This document shows, piece after piece, positions 1-7,920 of a stretch of 29,802 bases of DNA. Numbering within the stretch: the first letter of the stretch is position 1; each line of letters begins with the position of its first letter. This DNA is from HRBIN01 sp038891515 (GTDB lineage: Archaea; Thermoproteota; Nitrososphaeria_A; Caldarchaeales; Caldarchaeaceae), in contig JAWAEB010000008.1 in NCBI GenBank assembly GCA_038891515.1, forward strand, positions 1-29,802, written 5' to 3'. Below the pieces are notes generated by a model. The model was not told where the DNA came from and made no database searches. It saw only the letters and a list, made by a program, of their open reading frames with translations. A program made the position numbers and the translations under genes.

Positions 1-1
1 C

Positions 2-70
2 GGAACCATGGCCGCAACCCCCATGACCCTGGACATCTATGCAACGACAGTAATCGATGAAGGAGGCTGA
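2..70 (+). CDS. C-terminal end of an unidentified gene cut by the left edge
   Basis: An open frame runs in from the window edge and ends at a TGA after 22 codons; its last residues read MTLDIYATTVIDEGG. The mix of residues looks protein-like rather than random, but the piece is too short to assign to a family. The other two forward frames look less like protein. No function is proposed. Confidence 0.3.
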   Translation, partial: GTMAATPMTLDIYATTVIDEGG

Positions 71-257
71 GACATCTCCTCCAAGGCGGTGGAGGAGGTG
101 AAAAATCAGTCGGTAACAGGAACGTCAGCCCAAGAGAAGAAACACCTTCAACGGTGTCTCTCATGACTAGGCTTCCGCCACCGGGGCCCGCCGCTGTTCA
201 GATTCAATTCCTTCTTTTGGGCCTAACCCCATTGATTGGTTTACGTCTTTGTATGCT
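71..257. other. Apparently non-coding stretch
   Basis: I see no convincing gene here. It lies downstream of both the incoming forward gene and the truncated HepT fragment on the minus strand. One minus frame stays open for about 30 codons beyond the HepT stop but does not resemble the missing part of HepT. No tRNA, repeat array or clear terminator was recognised. Confidence 0.4.
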
Positions 258-473
258 TCAAAATCCGGACCTTACGGCTTTAAACTCCTCTATAGATATG
301 CTTGAAGCGGCCTCCACAGGCTGGATAAGAAGAGGGGGAAGCCTCTCATGGATAGATAGCTCCATGAAGCTTTTAGCCGTAAGGTCTTTAAGCAGCTCTA
401 TGACATCATTGATCTCCCCAATTCTGGCTTCAACCTGATCCGTGTTTACATCAATGCAGTACGTCATCATTGA
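258..473 (-). pseudogene. Truncated HepT-like (DUF86) toxin fragment
   Basis: The 71-residue product resembles the first half of HepT/DUF86 proteins, the RNase-like toxin of MNT/HepT toxin-antitoxin pairs. The helix DQVEARIGEINDVIELLKDL is followed by KSFMELSIHERL and a VEAASSI helix, as in the family. Family members are usually 110-145 residues and end in a helix with an R-x4-6-H active motif; that half is missing, and I could not find it in the other frames downstream. No MNT nucleotidyltransferase partner is adjacent, since the gene behind it is divergent. The start is set at the ATG about 20 bases after a TATA-like element; an upstream in-frame ATG at 524 lies too close to the only other TATA sequence. 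Most likely a decayed orphan. Confidence 0.55.
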
Positions 474-487
474 ATTCACAACCCCCA

Positions 488-497
488 GTATATATCT
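488..497 (-). promoter_or_regulatory. TATA-like element before the HepT fragment
   Basis: The minus strand reads AGATATATAC, centred about 20 bases before the paired ATG codons chosen as the start. The spacing is slightly short for archaeal TATA boxes but would give a near-leaderless transcript. Confidence 0.35.
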
Positions 498-526
498 TGG
501 TCTTGTCAGCGCCTGTACACACATCC

Positions 527-532
527 TATATA
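527..532 (+). promoter_or_regulatory. TATA box of the NAD(P)H-hydrate dehydratase gene
   Basis: TATATA is centred about 25 bases before the ATG at 555. With the usual archaeal TATA-to-start distance, transcription would begin at or next to the A of the ATG, so the mRNA is probably leaderless. Confidence 0.5.
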
Positions 533-554
533 GTGGAATCGAATGGGATAAAGT

Positions 555-1433
555 ATGGAGGCCAGCCTATATAGAGAGTCCACCGATGAAGATATAGCAG
601 CTGCTTGCACACCTCGTAGAATAGACTCGAGGAAAGGTGAGAACGGTATTGTCTTAGTGGTTGGGGGCAGCTGGCTCTACCATGGTGCGCCACTTCTGTC
701 CTCTATAGCAGCCCTCAGGACCGGCGTGGACTTGGTCTACCTAGCCGTGCCTGAGAAGCTGGCCACAGCCGTTAGGGCCTACACCCCCTCCCTGATAGTA
801 GTCCCCCTCACAGACTACAAGCTAACGCCTAGATCAGTCCGTAGGATAACAGACAATGTGTCTGGTGTCACATCACTCGTAGTGGGGCCAGGCCTTGCAA
901 GGGGATCGGAGGAGGGCATTATACGCTTACTGGAGTATGTGAAAGAAAGAGACTTGACGGCTGTGCTTGATGCCACTGCTCTCTTCCCCCAAGTTCTAGA
1001 GACCGTCTCCGGCGGACGGTTTGTATTGACACCCCACGCCGGCGAGTTCAGAAGAGCCTTCGGCATAGACTTGGGGAGTTCTCTCGAGGAGAGGGTTGAG
1101 GCGGTGAGACAGGAGTGCCTCAGGCACCATGTGACAGTGCTCCTCAAGGGGGTGGTGGATGTGATTTCGGATGGCAGCCGGGTGGTGGTGAATAGGAAAG
1201 GGTGGGAGGCTGCTGCCATGACTGTTGGCGGGACCGGAGATGTGTTGGCTGGTCTCACTGCTGGGCTGATGGCTAAGGGTGCTAAACCGTTTGAGGCTGC
1301 TGTTGCGGGTGCAAGGGTGAACGGGATGGCCGGCATCCTTGCAGCTAGTAAGAAGGGCTTTCACATCACGCCAGAGGATGTTGTGGAGGAGCTGCCAAAT
1401 GTTCTAAAACCCTTCGACCGGGTTATCCGATAA
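555..1433 (+). CDS. nnrD: ADP-dependent (S)-NAD(P)H-hydrate dehydratase
   Basis: A cytosolic repair enzyme that converts damaged (S)-NADHX or NADPHX back to NAD(P)H at the cost of ADP or ATP. The 292 residues match the ribokinase-like YjeF C-terminal domain: a glycine-rich start (VVGGS at 36-40), VGPGLA near 110, VLDATAL near 137, TPHAGEF at 159-165 and the anion-hole and catalytic motif GGTGDV at 225-230. The partner epimerase domain (NnrE), fused at the N terminus in many prokaryotes, is absent, so epimerisation must be encoded elsewhere or be spontaneous. The ATG fits the TATA spacing. The gene is followed after 44 bases by a GTPase gene on the same strand. Confidence 0.9.
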   Translation: MEASLYRESTDEDIAAACTPRRIDSRKGENGIVLVVGGSWLYHGAPLLSSIAALRTGVDLVYLAVPEKLATAVRAYTPSLIVVPLTDYKLTPRSVRRITDNVSGVTSLVVGPGLARGSEEGIIRLLEYVKERDLTAVLDATALFPQVLETVSGGRFVLTPHAGEFRRAFGIDLGSSLEERVEAVRQECLRHHVTVLLKGVVDVISDGSRVVVNRKGWEAAAMTVGGTGDVLAGLTAGLMAKGAKPFEAAVAGARVNGMAGILAASKKGFHITPEDVVEELPNVLKPFDRVIR

Positions 1434-1477
1434 AGTTTTTCTCATAGAGGTGAGCATGCGTTACGGGGCTTTCGAGG

Positions 1478-2692
1478 TTGCATGTTAGACTTGGCCTAAT
1501 CGGTAAGACAAACACGGGAAAGACCACCTTCTTCAATGCAGCTACCCTCCAGCAGGCCGAAGTAGCCACATACCCCTTCACAACAAAACAACCAAACTAT
1601 GGAACGGCCTATGCTGTGACAGCCTGTGTATGTAGAGAGTTGAGGGTCAGTGACAACCCACGCAACTCTGTATGTGTTGAAGGGTTCAGACACATACCCA
1701 TCGAGTTGATAGACCTGCCAGGACTCATAAAGGGAGCATGGGCTGGAAAGGGGCTGGGAAACCAGTTCCTGTCAGTGGCTTCTCAAGCAGACGCCCTCAT
1801 ACACGTTGTTGATGCGTCGGGGAGTGTGGACGAGGAGGGGAGGCTTACCGATCCAGGCAGGGGCGACCCATTGGCCGATGTCTACGATATCCATGAGGAG
1901 CTGGTGATGTGGATGATGAAGCTCATCGACCGCCAGGATGAGAAGATATCGAGAAGTCTGAAGGCAGGAAGAGGGCTCCCGGAGACCCTAGCCAACATAT
2001 TCAGGGGAGCAAAGATCGTCGAGAAACATGTTGAGGCTGCCTTAAAACTGACGGGGCTTGAGAGGAAGGACTATGAAAACTGGAACTTGATGGATGATAA
2101 GAAATTCGCAGAGACACTGCTTGAGGTTTCCAAACCCACCATAATTATAGCCAACAAGATGGATGTGGAGACTGCAGCAGCCAACTTTGAGATTCTGAGG
2201 GAGAGGCTCTCCAAGATGATCGTGGTCCCAGCCAGCGCAGAGGCCGAACTAACCCTTAGGAAAGCTGTTCAGAAGGGGCTTATCAAATACATCCCCGGAG
2301 AGGAGGACTTCAAAATAGTCAGGCCTGATGAGCTCACACCACAGCAGAAGAAGGCACTGGAGTTCATTCAGTCAAGGGTTCTTGGAGAGTATATGAGAAC
2401 CGGGGTACAGTTCGCAATTAACGTCGCCGTATTCAAACTGCTGGGCATGAGCACCGTCTACCCCATATCTGACACCGTCAGGTTGAGTGACAAGTCTGGT
2501 AACGTGCTTCCTGATGTTTTTCTCATGCCGCCCGGCTCAACAGTGAGAGATCTAGCAAGGACTGTTCACACGGAGTTGGAGAAGGGCCTACTCTACGCTG
2601 TGGATGCTAGAACTGGGTTAAGGCTACCGGGTGACTACAAGCTGAAGGATCGGGATGTACTCACTATCGTTTCAGCTACGAAGCGTGGCTAG
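1478..2692 (+). CDS. Obg-class GTPase with C-terminal TGS domain
   Basis: A translation-factor-type GTPase of the Obg/DRG/YchF superfamily, probably acting on the ribosome or tRNA; its precise partner is unknown. The P loop is GKTNTGKT (9-16), the switch II motif DLPG is at 79-82 and the G4 motif NKMD at 226-229. The Asp in NKMD indicates guanine specificity, unlike bacterial YchF, which lost it and prefers ATP. A long helical insertion (about 130-215) separates the switch region from G4, and the last 80 residues form a TGS-like domain. The start is TTG, because a stop lies eight codons upstream with no ATG or GTG between. It may be co-transcribed with nnrD. Confidence 0.85.
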   Translation: MHVRLGLIGKTNTGKTTFFNAATLQQAEVATYPFTTKQPNYGTAYAVTACVCRELRVSDNPRNSVCVEGFRHIPIELIDLPGLIKGAWAGKGLGNQFLSVASQADALIHVVDASGSVDEEGRLTDPGRGDPLADVYDIHEELVMWMMKLIDRQDEKISRSLKAGRGLPETLANIFRGAKIVEKHVEAALKLTGLERKDYENWNLMDDKKFAETLLEVSKPTIIIANKMDVETAAANFEILRERLSKMIVVPASAEAELTLRKAVQKGLIKYIPGEEDFKIVRPDELTPQQKKALEFIQSRVLGEYMRTGVQFAINVAVFKLLGMSTVYPISDTVRLSDKSGNVLPDVFLMPPGSTVRDLARTVHTELEKGLLYAVDARTGLRLPGDYKLKDRDVLTIVSATKRG

Positions 2693-3276
2693 GCTGGCTC
2701 TAGGTAGTAGGTGAAGAACCCCTCGGGCTCTCTCCTCTTGACCACCAACCTTACATTCATTCCCACACGGAGCTTCGACGGCTCATCCACAGACATCCAG
2801 CATAGGATGTTGAACCCCTCATCCATCCTAGCTACTGCCACCACATAGTCGGGGTAGTGGCTGAAGCTGAAGGGCTTAACTTTTATCACCGTGTATGTCA
2901 GTAGCTTACCGAATCCCTTAATCTCCCTCCAGACAAGGTTATCATCCATGCATACAGGACAGTCCGCTTGGGGTGGGAAATAGTAGATATCCCTGACAGG
3001 GCAGTAGGTGGCGTACACCTTCCCTTCACTCAGACCTTCAAAGAACCGCCTTATCCTAGAAACCGGTATAAGGTATCTCAGCCTCAGCTCCCGCATATCA
3101 ACCCATAGGGGGTTGGATGTCTTCTGGTCAGGCACAATAGGCAGCCCCGACTCCCGCATCAGCTCCGCAACCATCTTTAGCCAGTCACTCACCATCCGCT
3201 CCAAGCTCTCCCTAGACTCGGTCACCAGACCCACCGTCCATGACCCGACAGAAATTGGCAAAGTGCATGTATTCAC
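2689..3276 (-). CDS. DUF35 OB-fold protein with degenerate zinc knuckle, thiolase partner
   Basis: DUF35 proteins have an N-terminal rubredoxin-like zinc knuckle and a C-terminal OB fold. In archaea they bridge acetoacetyl-CoA thiolase and HMG-CoA synthase, passing the CoA thioester in the mevalonate route. This one lies directly downstream of a thiolase on the same strand, as expected. The knuckle is C92-P-V-R95 then C106-P-V-C109, so the second of the four usual cysteines is Arg. An N-terminal extension of about 60 residues precedes the normal helical region. The start is GTG, 21 bases after a TATA-like element. It overlaps the end of the convergent GTPase gene by 4 bases. No HMG-CoA synthase is present in the window, so the thiolase reaction served is uncertain. 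Confidence 0.8.
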   Translation of the reverse strand: MNTCTLPISVGSWTVGLVTESRESLERMVSDWLKMVAELMRESGLPIVPDQKTSNPLWVDMRELRLRYLIPVSRIRRFFEGLSEGKVYATYCPVRDIYYFPPQADCPVCMDDNLVWREIKGFGKLLTYTVIKVKPFSFSHYPDYVVAVARMDEGFNILCWMSVDEPSKLRVGMNVRLVVKRREPEGFFTYYLEPA

Positions 3277-3291
3277 TGCACCATACTCAGC

Positions 3292-3302
3292 TAATATATC
3301 TA
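3292..3302 (-). promoter_or_regulatory. TATA-like element before the DUF35 gene
   Basis: The minus strand reads TAGATATATTA, centred about 21 bases before the GTG start, in the gap behind the thiolase stop. It suggests the DUF35 gene can be transcribed on its own as well as from the thiolase promoter. Confidence 0.4.
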
Positions 3303-3339
3303 GCTCGGGCTGTCAAGGGACTAACCCCCCAGAAATAGG

Positions 3340-4533
3340 CTATGAGATGGCTGGTGGCTTGTCAAGGGAATATACTGTGACATAGGCATAGTGTCCCGTT
3401 CCGCCCACATTGTGGGCTAGACCTACACCGTTGACTATGTCTGCCTGCCTCGTCTTCTCAGCCTGCTGCCTCAGCTGCTTAGCCACTTCCACCGCCATGC
3501 TCACACCGGTGGCACCTATCGGATGACCCTTGGCTTTCAGCCCTCCGTCAAGGTTTACCGGAATTAGCCCACCCTTGTATGTCTCACCCTCACGTACCAT
3601 GTTAAAGCCCTCACCCCTACGGGCTATTCCCAAGTCCTCATAAGCTATTATCTCAGCGATTGTGAAGCAATCATGGACCTGAACCAAATCCAGCTTCTTC
3701 GCCACACCGTCCCTGTCTATCCCTGACCTACGGTAGGCCTCTTCAGATGCTTTGACGGCGGATGCCAGTCCGAGGAAGTGCGGCCTTCTGCTCAGGTTGG
3801 CGGTGTCAGTAGCCACACCCATCCCCCTTATCCAGACAGGCGTGTCTGTGAGCCTTATAGCTACCTTTTCAGATGCTATGACCACGGCGGCTGCACCGTC
3901 TGTGATTGGGCTGCAGTCGTATAACTTGAGTGGCCAGGCCACGTATCTTGAGGACATCACATCCTCAGGAGTTATCTTCTTCTGGAAATGGGCTAGGGGA
4001 TTGAGTGAACCATAGTAATGGTTCTTCACAGCCACAGCTGCCAAATCCTCCTCCCTCGCCCCGTACAGGCTCATATAGGCCGTTGCATAGAGGGCATAGT
4101 AGGCTGGGAAGGTGAGCCCGAATTGCTCAAACTCCCAGAAGTAATTCCCAGCCCTGCCAAGGAGCTCCACCCCTTGAAGATTAGGAGACTCGGTCATCTT
4201 CTCCACACCCACCACGAGAGCTATGTCTGTGTAGCCCGAGACTACTGAATGGTAGGCCGTCCTGATGGCTGCGCTCCCCGATGCGCATGCTGCCTCCACA
4301 CGCACTGAACCGGCTGGGTTGAGTCCTGAGTAATCATTCACCACTATAGCTGGGAGGGGCTCCGAGCTCCAGCCTCCCACGTTGGATGCAACCACAAATC
4401 CCACATCGCGCTGGGTTATGCCAGCGTCTTGGAGGGCGAGCCTTATCGCCTGCCAAGCTACTTCAGCCATGCTCAGGTAGGACAGGTGGCCAAACCTTGT
4501 GTGACCGACACCCACTATTGCTGCTGACCGCAT
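3340..4533 (-). CDS. SCP-x/acetyl-CoA acetyltransferase-type thiolase
   Basis: A thiolase-superfamily enzyme that forms or cleaves 3-ketoacyl-CoA in the cytosol. The 397-residue protein starts with the family signature AAIVGVGHTRFG. It has the nucleophilic Cys in VEAACASGSAA (C83), the SCP-x type motif VHDCF, GHPIGATG near 336-343, and HNVGGTG near the end, where classical thiolases have CxG. This pattern is typical of the archaeal thiolases that pair with DUF35 proteins. The ATG is placed at MRSAAIVG; a longer frame reaches 4608 but adds 25 residues not seen in the family and runs through the likely promoter. The DUF35 gene lies 63 bases downstream. Substrate chain length cannot be told from sequence. 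Confidence 0.87.
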   Translation of the reverse strand: MRSAAIVGVGHTRFGHLSYLSMAEVAWQAIRLALQDAGITQRDVGFVVASNVGGWSSEPLPAIVVNDYSGLNPAGSVRVEAACASGSAAIRTAYHSVVSGYTDIALVVGVEKMTESPNLQGVELLGRAGNYFWEFEQFGLTFPAYYALYATAYMSLYGAREEDLAAVAVKNHYYGSLNPLAHFQKKITPEDVMSSRYVAWPLKLYDCSPITDGAAAVVIASEKVAIRLTDTPVWIRGMGVATDTANLSRRPHFLGLASAVKASEEAYRRSGIDRDGVAKKLDLVQVHDCFTIAEIIAYEDLGIARRGEGFNMVREGETYKGGLIPVNLDGGLKAKGHPIGATGVSMAVEVAKQLRQQAEKTRQADIVNGVGLAHNVGGTGHYAYVTVYSLDKPPAIS

Positions 4534-4558
4534 TACATCATTATATGGTGATAATGGA

Positions 4559-4568
4559 CTTTTTATGT
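4559..4568. promoter_or_regulatory. Shared AT-rich promoter element for thiolase and HAD genes
   Basis: CTTTTTATGT sits between the divergent starts, about 24 bases before the HAD ATG and 31 bases before the thiolase ATG. On the minus strand it reads as CATAAAAAG, so it could serve as a TATA box in both directions. A second candidate (ATATAAT, 4541-4547) is too near the thiolase start for a leaderless message. Confidence 0.4.
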
Positions 4569-4586
4569 TTGGGTTTGGTGGCTGAT

Positions 4587-5264
4587 ATGAGGATAAGTAG
4601 ACCGTCAATCATCGTATTCGACCTCGACGGAACACTAATAGAGTTTAGGCTGGAGCTATCCGAGGCCAAGCGGAGGATCGTGGAGACTATGTTATCCATG
4701 GGTATGCCGGCTGAAGCAGTCTCAGTAAAGGATTCAATCCAGACCCTCATACAGAAATCTGAGCTCCACCTTGGTGTTGACAGGTCTAAAGCCTTGAAAG
4801 CCCATGTTCTCGAGATTATGAGGGAGTATGAGATACGGGCCGCAAGCAGGAGCACCCCACGTAGGGGTGTGAATGAGCTGTTGTACGAGCTGAAGAAGAA
4901 CGGGTATAGGCTTGCGGTTGCCACCAACACACATAGGGAGGCTGCCATCCTCTCCCTAAGCCGTGCCGGCATAATAGGCCACTTGGAGGTGGTTTTGACG
5001 AGGGATGATGTCGACAACCTGAAGCCCCGGGGTGATGTATTGTTGAAAGTACTTGAATTGATGAATACCGATCCCGCGGATGCTCTGTATGTGGGTGATA
5101 GCGTTCATGATCTGCAGGCAGCGAAGGAGACGGGGGTACGCTTTATAGGGATTGAGGGGGGCGTGCACAGCAGAGATGACCTGATGGCTGCGGGATGTGA
5201 GACTGTGCTCAGCAACCCGATGGAGCTACTCAATTTTCTAGGTCTGCCGTATCAAGGGGGATAG
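4587..5264 (+). CDS. HAD-superfamily phosphatase, phosphoglycolate phosphatase-like
   Basis: A cytosolic phosphomonoesterase. All four HAD motifs are visible: FDLDGTL (nucleophile D12, acid D14), T113 in VATNT, K146 in NLKPRGD and the metal site GDSVHD (D171, D175). The helical C1-type cap lies between motifs I and II, and 225 residues is normal for the Gph/PGP subgroup. The exact substrate is not readable from sequence. The start ATG is preceded by GGTGG and by the shared promoter element; earlier in-frame ATGs belong to the thiolase upstream region and lack family similarity. Confidence 0.85.
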   Translation: MRISRPSIIVFDLDGTLIEFRLELSEAKRRIVETMLSMGMPAEAVSVKDSIQTLIQKSELHLGVDRSKALKAHVLEIMREYEIRAASRSTPRRGVNELLYELKKNGYRLAVATNTHREAAILSLSRAGIIGHLEVVLTRDDVDNLKPRGDVLLKVLELMNTDPADALYVGDSVHDLQAAKETGVRFIGIEGGVHSRDDLMAAGCETVLSNPMELLNFLGLPYQGG

Positions 5265-5323
5265 CCGGGCGCCATCCAGGCGTATGAGTCAGGGTAATAC
5301 ACGAACCCACACGGAGCTGCTGG

Positions 5324-5331
5324 GTTAAATC
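5324..5331 (+). promoter_or_regulatory. TATA-like element before the large surface protein gene
   Basis: GTTAAATC is centred about 27 bases before the ATG at 5355, giving a near-leaderless transcript. The rest of the 90-base gap after the HAD gene holds nothing recognisable. Confidence 0.35.
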
Positions 5332-5354
5332 CGCGCGATTCATAGGCATTATAG

Positions 5355-7871
5355 ATGAGGAATATAACCCTCCTCATATCTCTGATCCTACTAATCCTAA
5401 CCCAGCCAGCCCATGCATTAGATTCACCCCCACCCGGCACACCATACGGCATCACATATGTGAGGGTGACGGACTGCAGCACAGGGGAGCCGGTGGTGGG
5501 AGCCTCAGTCACATTGGAGAATCCTAGTCATACAGCCTCCGGAGCTACCAACAATACGGGTTATGCAGTCCTAGAGGGTTATGACTGGTTCTACGCATAC
5601 TATGTCAGCACCTCGGGCTACAGGATTGCACATGGCGAGAGGAGATTCACACCTGGATCGATCTTCTCAGTCTGTCTTGTTAGGGAGACTGCTGGCTTCT
5701 GGAGGGTTGTGTCGACGGTGAGCATGTGGCAGGGTGATACACATGCAGGTGGTCTCGGCTGGGCTATCATACGGCTGAAAAACTTGGAGCCCGGCTACTT
5801 TGAAATCCACTCCCTCGAGATATGGGTGAGCGGCTATGAGGGCGCCGTGGCAGCTGCTGAGTATGGAGGGCTTGAGAAGCTCGGCAGAGACGTGGAGAAA
5901 GAGTTCAACATCACCATCGCACCACCTCCAGACGTTCCTGTGGGCAGGCTCGCAGCCCAGCTTAGGATGCGGGCCACATTCACATACGATGACGGGAGGA
6001 CGATAGGGCCGCTAACGATTATCACGTCATTGGACTATGTGGAGATACTCCCCTACAGAAGCTTTAGCTTTAGGATCCTCGACTTCTGGGGCCTTAACCC
6101 AGTGCCCAACGCAACCATAGTCATGGAGTCCACGCTTCCAGGTGCTTCCGCCCAACATGTTCTCCATGCCGACTCCCAAGGGAATGTAGCTGTGAGAAGG
6201 TTGAGGGATGGGGTTTATTGGGTCCTGATATACTACTCATCACCCTATGACGATGAGAGATACGTTGTTAAATCATATTTTCCGCTACTGGTGGACCTAG
6301 CCAGATACGGCGGGGTGAAGACCCATCTCTATGAGGCTAGGGTGGATGTGGTGGACCTCTCGGGCAGAAACCTCAACACCACAGTCTCATTGGGCAGGGT
6401 TGCGGCTGAGTCGGTGGATGGTGTGGCTATGTTCAAGAACGTGCCTAGGGGCCTCTACCGTGTGAGGGCTTGGTGGAAAGGTGTGGAGGTGTTTAACGGA
6501 AGCATAAATGTTGACGAGCCCTTTTCAAGCCCCAGTCCGGGTGGATATGTAAAAGCGGTGGCAGACGTGGGAGACCTGATTCTAGTCTTAGGAGATGCTG
6601 GTGGTGGGGAACTGGCTGAGAACGTCACCCTAACCCTCGAGCCCGATGGCGTAAGCATCTCAAGCCACAACGCCATATCATTCACCCAGCTACCGAGAGG
6701 TGAATACACCATCACAGCAGCCAAATATAACTGGGTTACCCGTGAGCTGGCAAAGGTGGGTCGCTTCACCTTCAAGATACCTGAAGACCATGGTGAGCAT
6801 CGCCTACGGTTGGAGATCTACGACGTAGTGCTATCCTTCACTGATGCGGCTGGCAAGCCAGCGCCACTAGATAGGGTTGAGGTGGGAGAGGCTGTACTTG
6901 TTCCAGAAGGGGGTAGGATAGCCTTTGATGAGGTGAGCAGAGGCCCCTACCACGTAAGGGCCGAGTGGCTTGGCTCCACAGTATTTGATGATGTGATAAT
7001 TCTACCGGATGTCAGTGTTGTTAGAGCCGCAATCTACCCACTAACCCTGAGGGTGGAGACCGCTGACGGTGAGAGGCTGTCCACAGGCCTAGCTGTCCTA
7101 AGTATCGGAGTCGCCGCCTTCGAGTCAAAGATAGTCGATGGGCTGGCAAACTTCACATCCGTCCCACAAGGACTCCACCGCTTGAAAATCACATTGGATG
7201 GGGTGTTGGTGTATGATGAGGCCCTGTATGTCAAGAATGGTATGGCCGACGTCACCGTCGGGGCTGGACGTCTCAGGGTCAGAGTTCTCGACCAGAATGG
7301 AAGCCCAGTAAAGTCAGCTTGGGTAGAGGTGGGGAGGCTGTCCGCCGAGACTGATGAGATGGGTGTCGCTGACTTAGGCCAACTGCCCACGGTTCAATAT
7401 TCCTACATAGTCAAGTATAGGGGGCTGGCGGCAGCGTCGGGGCTGGTCCGGCCGGGCGGAACTAGTGATGTCAGGGTGGAGATCTACAGGCTGAGGGTGG
7501 CTGTTGTCAATCAGTTGGGCCAGCCGGTGGAGGCGGAGGTTGAGGTCTCGGCAGATGGTAAGCATCTGGATAGGGCGTACGGCTTCGCCGTCCTATTCCC
7601 AGACCTGCCAAAGGGTGTCTACACTGTGAGGGTGAGCTATGGGGCTAAGCAGGTGTTAGAGGATATTGAAGTCACATCCGCGGTCCAGGACATCATGGTT
7701 ACACTACCCTACGCCTTAGAACTGGGTCCTAGAATAACCCTTTCCATCACCGACCTCTGGACCATAGCCACTCCCATAGCCCTTGTTGTAACAGCCCTAG
7801 CCGTCATATTAGCTGCTGGCAAGACCTTTAGGAGGGCCTCAGCCAAGCGTAGGGGTTTGTCGGGAATCTAA
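5355..7871 (+). CDS. Large secreted, membrane-anchored protein with tandem beta-sandwich (peptidase-regulatory-like) repeats
   Basis: An 838-residue surface protein of unknown function. Residues 1-22 form a signal peptide ending near AHALD. One hydrophobic segment near the C terminus (about 797-823) is followed by a basic tail (RRASAKRRG), giving a type I membrane protein with a large outside domain. The outside part holds about seven repeats of a transthyretin or carboxypeptidase-regulatory-like fold. Each has a strand such as LRVRVLDQNGSPV, a middle turn with a D-G or E-M-G and A-x-F/L pair, and a closing strand such as PRGLYRVRAWW, LPRGEYTITA, VPQGLHRLKI or LPKGVYTVRVSY. Such repeats often serve as stalks or binding modules. 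No catalytic domain is apparent. The same fold appears in the first gene of the MoxR operon further right. Confidence 0.75.
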   Translation: MRNITLLISLILLILTQPAHALDSPPPGTPYGITYVRVTDCSTGEPVVGASVTLENPSHTASGATNNTGYAVLEGYDWFYAYYVSTSGYRIAHGERRFTPGSIFSVCLVRETAGFWRVVSTVSMWQGDTHAGGLGWAIIRLKNLEPGYFEIHSLEIWVSGYEGAVAAAEYGGLEKLGRDVEKEFNITIAPPPDVPVGRLAAQLRMRATFTYDDGRTIGPLTIITSLDYVEILPYRSFSFRILDFWGLNPVPNATIVMESTLPGASAQHVLHADSQGNVAVRRLRDGVYWVLIYYSSPYDDERYVVKSYFPLLVDLARYGGVKTHLYEARVDVVDLSGRNLNTTVSLGRVAAESVDGVAMFKNVPRGLYRVRAWWKGVEVFNGSINVDEPFSSPSPGGYVKAVADVGDLILVLGDAGGGELAENVTLTLEPDGVSISSHNAISFTQLPRGEYTITAAKYNWVTRELAKVGRFTFKIPEDHGEHRLRLEIYDVVLSFTDAAGKPAPLDRVEVGEAVLVPEGGRIAFDEVSRGPYHVRAEWLGSTVFDDVIILPDVSVVRAAIYPLTLRVETADGERLSTGLAVLSIGVAAFESKIVDGLANFTSVPQGLHRLKITLDGVLVYDEALYVKNGMADVTVGAGRLRVRVLDQNGSPVKSAWVEVGRLSAETDEMGVADLGQLPTVQYSYIVKYRGLAAASGLVRPGGTSDVRVEIYRLRVAVVNQLGQPVEAEVEVSADGKHLDRAYGFAVLFPDLPKGVYTVRVSYGAKQVLEDIEVTSAVQDIMVTLPYALELGPRITLSITDLWTIATPIALVVTALAVILAAGKTFRRASAKRRGLSGI

Positions 7872-7920
7872 CCATGGTTTAGGAGGATTTTTTAGCATCT
7901 TCCCACCCAATCTAGGTGAC

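Noticed and set aside
50..75. C/D-box-like motifs (CGATGAA and CTGA)
   Set aside because: They sit in the tail of a coding frame, the C box is imperfect and the guide spacing is wrong.
154..438. Forward open frame opposite the HepT fragment
   Set aside because: Its product has no family look, while the opposite strand reads as HepT with a plausible promoter.
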